Assembly (NCBI RefSeq): GCF_018333235.1
Contig: NZ_BORP01000001.1
Span: 806,001-870,000, forward strand
Length of the DNA: 64,000 bases
DNA from: Ornithinibacillus bavariensis
GTDB taxonomy: Bacteria > Bacillota > Bacilli > Bacillales > Amphibacillaceae
Direction: 5' to 3'
Shown here: positions 57,547 through 64,000 of the stretch, piece by piece
How positions within the stretch are numbered: position 1 is the stretch's first letter
Layout: each line of letters starts with the position of its first letter
Translations under genes and position numbers: made by a program
The notes under the pieces: model-generated
Told to the model about the DNA's origin: nothing
Databases searched by the model: none
What the model saw: only the letters and a program-made list of their open reading frames with translations

Positions 57547-58023
57547 ATGTTTTGGATTATTGCAACAACGGTTTTGGCTTTTTTTATGGCTACATTTATG
57601 ATTTTTATGAGATTAAAGGCTTCAAGAAGACCTGCATCGGTTAAATCAATTATATTACCACCATTGTTTATGAGTACTGGGGCAGCAATGTTTTTGTTCC
57701 CCCAATTCCAACTCGAATGGCCACAGGTGGTAGAATCAATTGTTGTAGGGGTTGTATTCTCGATTTTCTTAATAAGATATTCTAAATTTGAAATTCGAGA
57801 AAATAATATTTATCTTATTCCATCTAAAGCATTTATATTTATATTGTTTGGATTGTTATTTGTTCGTATTATTTTAAAACTGATAATAGGAAGTGCAGTT
57901 TCCCTAGGTGAGACTAGCGGAATGTTCTTTTTACTAGCATTCGGTATGATAGTTTCTTGGAGACTGGCCATGCTCTATAAATATAAACAGCTTGAAAAAA
58001 AGTTAAAGGTGTCTTCTACATGA
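57547..58023 (+). CDS. ccdC: CcdC family protein YneJ
   Basis: A 158-residue membrane protein with about four segments, matching CcdC (YneJ) which lies in the ccd region of B. subtilis but is not essential for cytochrome c assembly. Conserved parts are MRLKASRRPASVKSIILPPL and ATGAAMFLFPQ-like STGAAMFLFPQF. It starts ATG 57547. A bidirectional hairpin at its stop separates it from the convergent yneK. Confidence 0.88.
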   Translation: MFWIIATTVLAFFMATFMIFMRLKASRRPASVKSIILPPLFMSTGAAMFLFPQFQLEWPQVVESIVVGVVFSIFLIRYSKFEIRENNIYLIPSKAFIFILFGLLFVRIILKLIIGSAVSLGETSGMFFLLAFGMIVSWRLAMLYKYKQLEKKLKVSST

Positions 58024-58036
58024 AGACACCTTTTTT
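58005..58036. terminator. Bidirectional terminator between ccdC and yneK
   Basis: Perfect stem AAAGGTGTCTTC / GAAGACACCTTT with T6 on the + side and A3 on the other. It overlaps the ccdC stop. Confidence 0.9.
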
Positions 58037-58514
58037 AGCTGTTCTTTTTATACTGCGCCTGCCAATTCGAACGATAATCATCTTTTGAAAGTGAAAATAA
58101 TTCCTCATAGGGTTCAATATCTATTTCTTTCTGCTTTAATTTTTTTCGTAAAAATTTATGATCACGCTTTGGTGTCGCAAGAATATAGCCTTCAATTAAT
58201 ACTTCCTGATTTATTTTATTCAAACCCTTATGGAGTGCAACTTCACCAATTTTACTGGCAATTTTTTGTCTAGCGACATCTCGGAATAACTCAGGAACAG
58301 GGGACACTAATTCTTCTAGTAAATTCTTTTCATTATCTTCCCACATATGTTTCGTCTTCTCGAGATAGTGGATTTCCCAGTCCATCGTCGATTTCCCATC
58401 CTGCCTAGGAAGTTGTTTTAAAAACTTTCGGAACATGAAATAGCCACCAATCGCCATTATACCAATCATAAAGAAACCCCAAAATACGATAAGAAAATTA
58501 TCAAATAATGACAT
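58035..58514 (-). CDS. yneK: YneK, DUF2621 protein
   Basis: A 159-residue protein with one N-terminal membrane segment (NFLIVFWGFFMIGIMAIGGY) and a charged cytoplasmic part beginning KQLPRQDGKSTMDWEIHYLE. The family is confined to Bacillus-like spore formers and has no assigned function. The start ATG at 58514 follows AAAAGGTGAT; the in-frame GTG at 58523 overlaps that site. It is one of two minus-strand genes in the window. Confidence 0.87.
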   Translation of the reverse strand: MSLFDNFLIVFWGFFMIGIMAIGGYFMFRKFLKQLPRQDGKSTMDWEIHYLEKTKHMWEDNEKNLLEELVSPVPELFRDVARQKIASKIGEVALHKGLNKINQEVLIEGYILATPKRDHKFLRKKLKQKEIDIEPYEELFSLSKDDYRSNWQAQYKKNS

Positions 58515-58629
58515 ATATATCACCTTTTCTAGTCCTTCGCGTGTCGACTTTTTTATCTTTTTAGTTGAATAAATGATAACATTGCGGTAATTTTACATAT
58601 GAAGAGTAGTAATAATTCAGATAAACATG

Positions 58630-58658
58630 TTACGATTAGTAATGATGTATGCTAATAT
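58630..58658 (+). promoter_or_regulatory. Possible promoter of the sensor kinase
   Basis: TTACGA (58630-58635) and TAATAT (58653-58658) with 17 bases between; TGC before the -10 makes it an extended -10. Confidence 0.4.
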
Positions 58659-58768
58659 AATTATAATATAAAATACATAATAAACAAACTTTCATATTTG
58701 TAATTGGACATACATATAGTAATAAAAAGATTTTATTTGTTACAATTTGCAGTAAAGGGGCGAATTCC

Positions 58769-59869
58769 ATGGAGAATGAATTAAACAATTACATATTGCG
58801 CCAAGCTTCGGCAAAAAATGGCCCCTCTTTAGAGCAATCTAATTTACTACGTTTACCCGAATTTATCATTGTTTGGATTGAAAATAATAGCAGTGATTTC
58901 TTTACCGTTTGGGACGAGAATGGGATTGGAATATTCTTTTCAAATGCAATTGAGCGAGTGCTCGGATATAAGCCACATGAATTAGTAGGACGCTCATATT
59001 TGGAACTTTTTGTCGATGAGGATGCTAATTATGTAAGGAAGGAATTTGTTCGAGAATCTTTTACAAATCAAACATTTCAGCTTCGATTAAAGAATTTCGA
59101 TCAAAAATTAATATGGTGTGAATGCAAGATTTCTAAGTTAGTTGATCCTATGAATGGTAACGTTTACTACGTATCAACTATTCGTGATATGACTGAAAAA
59201 AAAGAAGTAGAAGAAATGATGATTCGTTCCGAAAAAATGTCAATCGCAGGCCAATTAGCCGCCGGAATTGCACACGAAATCCGTAATCCTTTAACATCTA
59301 TTAAAGGTTTTCTTCAGCTATTACAGGCTGGCGTTAATCGTAAGGATGTTTATTATAAAATTATGATTGATGAGATTGAAAAAATGGAAACAATCACTTC
59401 AGAACTCTTGTTTATTTCCAAGCCTCTAACAGATAATAAGCAAGAGGAATCTTTATCTCAAATGATAGAAGATGTTTTGGAGCTACTCAGACCACAAGCA
59501 AAATTAAAAAATATCACGCTAGATGTATTAGGCGAAGAACCATCTATTTATTGTGATAAGTCACAAATTAAGCAGGTATTCATCAATATTATTAAAAATG
59601 CGATAGAAGCGATGGAAGAGCCTGGAAGCATCACCGTTACTATTCGTTTGGAAGATGATGAAGTTATCATTGATATTGCAGATGAAGGTCCAGGCATTCC
59701 TGAAGAAGTGATACACAAATTAGGGGAACCTTTTTTTACGACTAAGCAACACGGTACCGGACTTGGCTTAATGATCACGAAGCAACTATTAGAACGACAT
59801 CAAGCGAATCTTGAAATCTTACAAAATGAAATTAAAGGAAGCACCTTTCGAATTAGATTACCATTATAA
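58769..59869 (+). CDS. Cytosolic PAS sensor histidine kinase (sporulation-kinase type)
   Basis: A 366-residue kinase without membrane segments: a PAS domain (about residues 35-145), a dimerisation/phosphoacceptor domain with His169 in GIAHEIRNPLTSIKGFLQLL, and a HATPase domain with IKNAIEAM, ADEGPGIPEE and GTGLGLMI. The FLQLL phosphoacceptor helix is the type seen in Bacillus kinases that feed the Spo0F phosphorelay (KinA-E). AAAGGGGCG lies before ATG 58769. No response regulator is adjacent, consistent with an orphan phosphorelay kinase. B. subtilis has no kinase at this position. Confidence 0.85.
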   Translation: MENELNNYILRQASAKNGPSLEQSNLLRLPEFIIVWIENNSSDFFTVWDENGIGIFFSNAIERVLGYKPHELVGRSYLELFVDEDANYVRKEFVRESFTNQTFQLRLKNFDQKLIWCECKISKLVDPMNGNVYYVSTIRDMTEKKEVEEMMIRSEKMSIAGQLAAGIAHEIRNPLTSIKGFLQLLQAGVNRKDVYYKIMIDEIEKMETITSELLFISKPLTDNKQEESLSQMIEDVLELLRPQAKLKNITLDVLGEEPSIYCDKSQIKQVFINIIKNAIEAMEEPGSITVTIRLEDDEVIIDIADEGPGIPEEVIHKLGEPFFTTKQHGTGLGLMITKQLLERHQANLEILQNEIKGSTFRIRLPL

Positions 59870-59917
59870 TTTTTACATATTTATTAACGCAATAATTTTT
59901 GCTGAATTATATCATAT

Positions 59918-59939
59918 TATAATGATAAGGAAATCTTAT
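59918..59939 (+). promoter_or_regulatory. Possible citB promoter -10 with CcpC dyad
   Basis: TATAAT (59918-59923) is followed directly by ATAAGGAAATCTTAT (59925-59939), a perfect ATAA-N7-TTAT dyad as bound by CcpC in B. subtilis. The -35 region is not clear. Confidence 0.5.
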
Positions 59940-59963
59940 CGCCTTGAATAAGATATTCGTATA

Positions 59964-60008
59964 GTAAAATCAGGTATAAAACAATTGTTTTATACCTGAT
60001 TTTACTTT
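59964..60008. terminator. 42-base perfect palindrome, likely terminator of the kinase gene
   Basis: GTAAAATCAGGTATAAAACAA (59964-59984) has its exact reverse complement at 59985-60005, giving a 21-base stem with no unpaired centre. The T stretch behind is short (CTTTATG). See findings for its odd place relative to the CcpC site. Confidence 0.75.
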
Positions 60009-60104
60009 ATGATGAATAATGTAGTAATCCAATAGATTTTGGAAAGGCTTTTATAGCGATGATGTTTTTTAAAGTACAACAATGAAAGAGAGGGGTTAGC
60101 GAAT

Positions 60105-62810
60105 ATGGGAGAGAACTTCAATGCAAAAAAGAAGTTTGAATTGAATGGTAAGACATATAATTTCTATCAACTAAAGGCATTAGAAGAAGCCGGATTAGGT
60201 AAAATTGATAGATTACCATATTCAATTCGTGTACTATTAGAATCTCTAGTTCGCCAATATGATGGCCGCGTAATTAATGATGAACATGTAAAAGGACTAG
60301 CAAAATGGGGAACAAAGGAAGGAGAAGGTGTCGATGTTCCATTCAAGCCTTCACGTGTTATCCTTCAAGACTTCACAGGTGTGCCTGCAGTAGTTGACCT
60401 TGCTTCCTTACGTAAAGCAATGGTGGACTTAGGGGGAGAACCAAACAAAATTAATCCAGAAGTACCAGTAGATCTTGTTATTGACCACTCCGTTCAGGTC
60501 GATCAATATGGAACGCCAGCTGCGTTGAAAGCAAATATGGATCTTGAATTTGAACGAAATGGTGAGCGTTACGAGTTCCTACACTGGGCTCAAAAAGCAT
60601 TTGAAAATTACCGTGCAGTTCCACCTGCAACTGGTATTGTACACCAAGTTAACCTTGAGTACCTTGCTAATGTCGTTCATGCAAATGAAAACGAAAACGG
60701 TGAATATGATGCATTCCCAGATACACTAGTTGGTACCGACTCCCACACTACCATGATCAATGGTTTAGGTGTTCTTGGTTGGGGTGTAGGTGGTATTGAG
60801 GCGGAAGCTGGAATGCTAGGTCAACCATCATATTTCCCAGCTCCAGAGGTAATTGGAGTTAAATTTACAGGTAGTTTCCCTCAAGGGACAACTGCAACCG
60901 ATTTAGCACTTAAAGTAACACAAGTTTTACGTGAGAAAAACGTAGTAGGTAAGTTTGTAGAATATTTTGGTCCAGGATTAAAGGATATGCCACTGGCTGA
61001 TCGTGCAACGATTTCAAATATGGCTCCAGAATATGGTGCAACATGTGGATTCTTCCCTATTGATGAGGAGTCACTTAACTATTTACGTTTAACGGGACGT
61101 AGTGAAGAACAAATTAAGCTAGTTGAAAAATACTGTCAAGAGAACGACCTATGGTACTCTTCTGATGTTAAAGATCCAGAATATACTGAGGTTGTTGAAA
61201 TCAATCTTTCTGAGCTAGAACCAAACCTTTCAGGACCAAAGCGTCCACAGGATTTAATTCCTCTTTCTCAAATGAAGAAGGAATTTAATAAAGCTATTAC
61301 TGCTCCTTCAGGAAACCAAGGATTTGGCTTAGATAAATCAGAATTTGATAAAGAAGTAACAGTTAAGCTATCTAATGGAAAAGAAACAGTAATGAAAACA
61401 GGTTCTGTTGCGATTGCAGCTATCACTTCTTGTACAAACACATCTAACCCTTATGTAATGTTAGGTGCAGGTCTATTGGCTAAGAAGGCAGTAGAAAAAG
61501 GACTTGAAGTTCCTGCATTTGTTAAAACATCATTGGCACCAGGATCGAAAGTAGTTACCCGTTATTTAGAGGACGCAGGTTTAATGCCATACCTTGATAA
61601 ACTAGGATTTAGCTTAGTAGGATATGGCTGTACAACATGTATCGGTAACTCTGGTCCACTTCTTCCTGAAATTGAAGAAGCTATAGCAGCTAATGATTTA
61701 ACTGTTGCATCGGTACTTTCTGGTAACCGTAACTTTGAAGGTCGTATACATCCATTAGTAAAAGCTAACTATTTAGCATCTCCACCATTAGTAGTTGCTT
61801 ATGCGCTTGCTGGTTCTGTAGATATTGATTTATCTAACGAAGCATTAGGTACAGACGTTGATGGAGAACCAGTATACTTAAAAGATATCTGGCCTTCAAT
61901 GGATGAAATTAAACAAGAAGTACAAAAGGTTGTAAACCCTGAAATCTTCCGTAAAGAGTATGAAAATGTATTCAGCTCTAATGATAAATGGAATGAAATT
62001 AAAACAACAGATGAACCTATTTTTGAATGGGATGAGAACTCAACGTATATTCAAAACCCACCTTACTTTGAAGGGTTATCAAAAGAACCAGGTAAGGTTG
62101 AAGCACTTAGTAACCTACGTGTTATCGGAAAATTTGGGGATTCAGTAACAACGGACCATATTTCACCAGCTGGTGCAATCGCTAAAAATATGCCAGCAGG
62201 CTTATATTTACAGGAAAAAGGAGTTTCACCAAGAAACTTCAACTCTTACGGATCACGTCGTGGTAACCATGAAGTCATGATGCGCGGAACATTTGCAAAC
62301 ATCCGTATCCGTAACCAAATAGCTCCTGGAACAGAGGGTGGCTACACAACTTATTGGCCAACTGGTGAAGTTATGCCTATTTATGATGCTGCTATGAAGT
62401 ATCAGCAAGATAATACTGGATTAGTAGTACTTGCAGGTAAAGATTATGGTATGGGATCATCCCGTGACTGGGCAGCTAAAGGTACTAACCTATTAGGTAT
62501 TAAAATGGTTATTGCTGAAAGCTTCGAGCGTATTCACCGTTCTAACCTAGTAATGATGGGTGTTCTACCATTACAGTTTGAAAAAGGGCAAAGCGCTGAC
62601 AAGTTAGGTTTGACAGGTAAAGAAACATTCAATCTTGAAATAGGTGAAAATGTTAAACCACATGATCTTGTAAGAGTAACTGCTACTGATGAAAATGGTA
62701 AAATAACTGAATTCAAAGCAGTAGTTCGTTTTGATAGTGAAGTTGAGATTGATTATTATCGTCACGGTGGTATCTTACAGATGGTATTACGTGATAAATT
62801 GGCTAACTAA
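60105..62810 (+). CDS. citB: Aconitate hydratase (aconitase)
   Basis: Aconitase interconverts citrate and isocitrate; in B. subtilis it also binds RNA when iron is short. The 901-residue protein has the cluster cysteines in [15 protein letters not shown] and [14 protein letters not shown], the histidine motif [13 protein letters not shown], and the C-terminal swivel domain with [21 protein letters not shown] lies before ATG 60105. The symbol acnA is used in other species. A CcpC-type site lies about 170 bases upstream. Confidence 0.98.
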   Translation: MGENFNAKKKFELNGKTYNFYQLKALEEAGLGKIDRLPYSIRVLLESLVRQYDGRVINDEHVKGLAKWGTKEGEGVDVPFKPSRVILQDFTGVPAVVDLASLRKAMVDLGGEPNKINPEVPVDLVIDHSVQVDQYGTPAALKANMDLEFERNGERYEFLHWAQKAFENYRAVPPATGIVHQVNLEYLANVVHANENENGEYDAFPDTLVGTDSHTTMINGLGVLGWGVGGIEAEAGMLGQPSYFPAPEVIGVKFTGSFPQGTTATDLALKVTQVLREKNVVGKFVEYFGPGLKDMPLADRATISNMAPEYGATCGFFPIDEESLNYLRLTGRSEEQIKLVEKYCQENDLWYSSDVKDPEYTEVVEINLSELEPNLSGPKRPQDLIPLSQMKKEFNKAITAPSGNQGFGLDKSEFDKEVTVKLSNGKETVMKTGSVAIAAITSCTNTSNPYVMLGAGLLAKKAVEKGLEVPAFVKTSLAPGSKVVTRYLEDAGLMPYLDKLGFSLVGYGCTTCIGNSGPLLPEIEEAIAANDLTVASVLSGNRNFEGRIHPLVKANYLASPPLVVAYALAGSVDIDLSNEALGTDVDGEPVYLKDIWPSMDEIKQEVQKVVNPEIFRKEYENVFSSNDKWNEIKTTDEPIFEWDENSTYIQNPPYFEGLSKEPGKVEALSNLRVIGKFGDSVTTDHISPAGAIAKNMPAGLYLQEKGVSPRNFNSYGSRRGNHEVMMRGTFANIRIRNQIAPGTEGGYTTYWPTGEVMPIYDAAMKYQQDNTGLVVLAGKDYGMGSSRDWAAKGTNLLGIKMVIAESFERIHRSNLVMMGVLPLQFEKGQSADKLGLTGKETFNLEIGENVKPHDLVRVTATDENGKITEFKAVVRFDSEVEIDYYRHGGILQMVLRDKLAN

Positions 62811-62863
62811 GCTCAAGATCGTGAGGTTGCGAAATCTCCGGCCACTAGCTCCAAATGATAAAA

Positions 62864-62897
62864 AAAACGAGTTCCTAACAGGGCTCGTTTTTTTTAT
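62864..62897 (+). terminator. Terminator after citB
   Basis: AAAACGAG..CCT and AGG..CTCGTTTT pair, with T8 at the end. Confidence 0.88.
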
Positions 62898-63060
62898 GAA
62901 AGCACTTAAATATTCTATGTAAATGATTATAATGATTTTTTTATTTGAAGATATCGATTCCAAATGTGAAATCTCTATGAATAAAAGTACAAACACTTTA
63001 TAAATACCTTCTAAGATGTATATTATAAACATATACAATAATTTATAGGGAGTTAACCAT

Positions 63061-63651
63061 ATGCTGAAAAGAATTATTGCCATAATTGTCATGATAGCTT
63101 TAGCTGTCATCCTTATCATAAATGTAACTGACTTAAATAAAAAGGAGTCTGGTCCAAATTTGGTTGACGTAACAGGTGACACCTCAGTCAAAGGTGTTTC
63201 CATTGTTTCACCGAATGCTAAATTTCTTAACGAGGGGGAACTGGCACCTGACTTTGAGGTTCCAATGATTGATGGTGAAAGGATTAAGCTTTCCAATTTA
63301 AAAGGTAAAAAGGTACTTGTGAACTTTTGGGCTACATGGTGTCCACCCTGTAAGGAGGAGATGCCTGAATTACAGCGATTTTATGAGGAGTATGGAGATC
63401 AAATCAAAATTATTGCAATAAATGCAACTGGATCTGAGCGTAATGAGCAAGCAGTAAGGAATTTTCTTGAGGAAAACGACTACACGTTCCCGGTAGGTAT
63501 TGATAAGGATAATAAAATAACTGATCAGTATTTGGCAATGACTATTCCAACATCCTATTTTATTGGTTCAGATGGGGTCATACAAGTACCAAGACATGTT
63601 GGTCCAATGACCTATGATTTCATGGTAGACATGCTGAACTCCTTAAATTAA
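63061..63651 (+). CDS. yneN: Membrane-anchored thioredoxin-like protein (YneN/ResA type)
   Basis: A 196-residue thiol-disulfide protein with an uncleaved-looking N-terminal membrane anchor (IIAIIVMIALAVILII) and an external thioredoxin fold. The active site is FWATWCPPCKEEMP and the cis-proline loop is MTIPTSYFIG. Such proteins reduce apocytochrome c or spore-cortex enzymes using electrons from CcdA. In B. subtilis yneN lies at the same place downstream of citB. It starts ATG 63061 after AGGGAG. Confidence 0.92.
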   Translation: MLKRIIAIIVMIALAVILIINVTDLNKKESGPNLVDVTGDTSVKGVSIVSPNAKFLNEGELAPDFEVPMIDGERIKLSNLKGKKVLVNFWATWCPPCKEEMPELQRFYEEYGDQIKIIAINATGSERNEQAVRNFLEENDYTFPVGIDKDNKITDQYLAMTIPTSYFIGSDGVIQVPRHVGPMTYDFMVDMLNSLN

Positions 63652-63654
63652 CGG

Positions 63655-63680
63655 TTATAATTTTGCAAAAATTATTATAA
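63655..63680 (+). promoter_or_regulatory. Possible Fur-family control element
   Basis: TTATAAT (63655-63661) and ATTATAA (63674-63680) are inverted half-sites 12 bases apart, not the normal 1 base. It lies before an FbpB-type gene, which is Fur-regulated in B. subtilis. Confidence 0.25.
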
Positions 63681-63728
63681 AAAGAATAAGAGATGGTAAT
63701 ACTTAGTTGTAAAAAGGGAGTGATTACC

Positions 63729-63875
63729 ATTTCTTTAAAGAAACGTCTTACTTTTGAAGAGCTGGTTCAAGCCAATCGCCAACAAATTTTGGAAGATCGA
63801 GAAATCTTGGACCGTATCGAGGATAATTTAGAAAAACGAGCAAGGGAAGAAATTTCTAGGCGTCGAGAAGCATAG
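63729..63875 (+). CDS. fbpB: FbpB-like small basic protein with probable ATT start
   Basis: The frame reads SLKKRLTFEELVQANRQQ and continues to LEKRAREEISRRREA, giving 48 residues of the FbpB type: a short helical, charged protein. In B. subtilis FbpB is Fur-controlled and aids the small RNA FsrA. No ATG, GTG or TTG stands at a normal distance from AAAAAGGGAG (63711-63720); ATT at 63729 does, with eight bases between. GTG 63720 is in frame but lies inside the ribosome site, and ATG 63693 lies upstream of it. Confidence 0.75.
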   Translation: MSLKKRLTFEELVQANRQQILEDREILDRIEDNLEKRAREEISRRREA

Positions 63876-63907
63876 TCTAGACTATGATCCAATCCAATTA
63901 CATGTAA

Positions 63908-63956
63908 GCCTCATTAAAATGTAACCAGTTTATTACATATTAATGAGGTTTTTCCT
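63908..63956 (+). terminator. Terminator after fbpB
   Basis: CCTCATTAA / TTAATGAGG with an inner ATGTAA / TTACAT stem, followed by T5. Confidence 0.8.
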
Positions 63957-64000
63957 TTTTGAATTGCTGTTATTTGAGTATAGAGCTTGTCGTAATATCA

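Noticed and set aside
58540-58550. Spo0A box near the yneK promoter (TGTCGAC)
   Set aside because: One core mismatch and no link to a gene known to respond; too weak in this AT-rich stretch.
62787-63296. 169-codon minus-strand ORF across the citB end and yneN
   Set aside because: It is antisense to citB, the terminator and the conserved yneN start, has no family-like motif, and is mostly low-complexity hydrophobic residues.

Overview
This window is one continuous piece of chromosome from an AT-rich, endospore-forming Firmicute of the Bacillaceae, most likely a relative of Oceanobacillus or Virgibacillus. Gene order follows the B. subtilis block infB-rbfA-truB-ribF-rpsO-pnp through spoVF-asd-dapG-dapA, spoIIIE, ymfC-ymfM-pgsA-cinA-recA-rny, miaB-cotE-mutSL-hfq-glnRA, then lexA-yneB-tkt-sirA-ccdA-citB. 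Nearly all genes lie on the + strand; only lexA and yneK are on the minus strand. I saw no tRNA, rRNA, insertion sequence, complete prophage or CRISPR array. The genus assignment is inference; the family is well supported by synteny and protein similarity recalled from B. subtilis.

Region by region: 1-8.2 kb holds the end of the nusA-infB operon, RNA modification and decay genes (rbfA, truB, rpsO, pnp), ribF, and the sporulation-associated ylxY, mlpA and ymxH. 8.2-13.1 kb is the dipicolinate/diaminopimelate cluster (dpaA-dpaB-asd-dapG-dapA), preceded by a good SigmaK-type promoter. 13.3-22.7 kb carries tepA, ylzJ, spoIIIE, a GntR regulator and a four-gene nucleoside-type ABC importer. 22.8-34.7 kb holds the ymfF-ymfK group, rodZ, pgsA, cinA, recA, rny, ymdB and spoVS. 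34.9-49.7 kb has miaB, ricA, cotE, mutS, mutL, a Dps protein, miaA, hfq, spoVK, hflX, ynbB and glnRA. 50-52.6 kb is the SOS locus (lexA, a tiny membrane ORF, yneB). 52.7-63.9 kb has tkt, sirA, yneF, the ccd genes with an orphan mrpB, a cytosolic sensor kinase, aconitase, a thioredoxin-like protein and a small FbpB-type protein.

Many genes serve sporulation (dipicolinate synthesis, SpoIIIE DNA translocation, SpoVS, CotE, SpoVK, SirA, a candidate phosphorelay kinase) or RNA metabolism (Pnp, RNase Y, RicA, Hfq, RbfA, TruB, MiaA, MiaB). Regulation readable in the DNA includes two GlnR boxes on a consensus promoter before glnRA, LexA boxes at lexA and recA, a Spo0A box before sirA, and a CcpC-type dyad before citB.

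The most unusual points are: a 30-residue membrane peptide in the yneA position under an SOS promoter; an orphan MrpB subunit inside the ccd cluster; loss of rnjB from its usual place; a 42-base perfect palindrome before citB; a likely ATT start codon in fbpB; and several structured intergenic elements.
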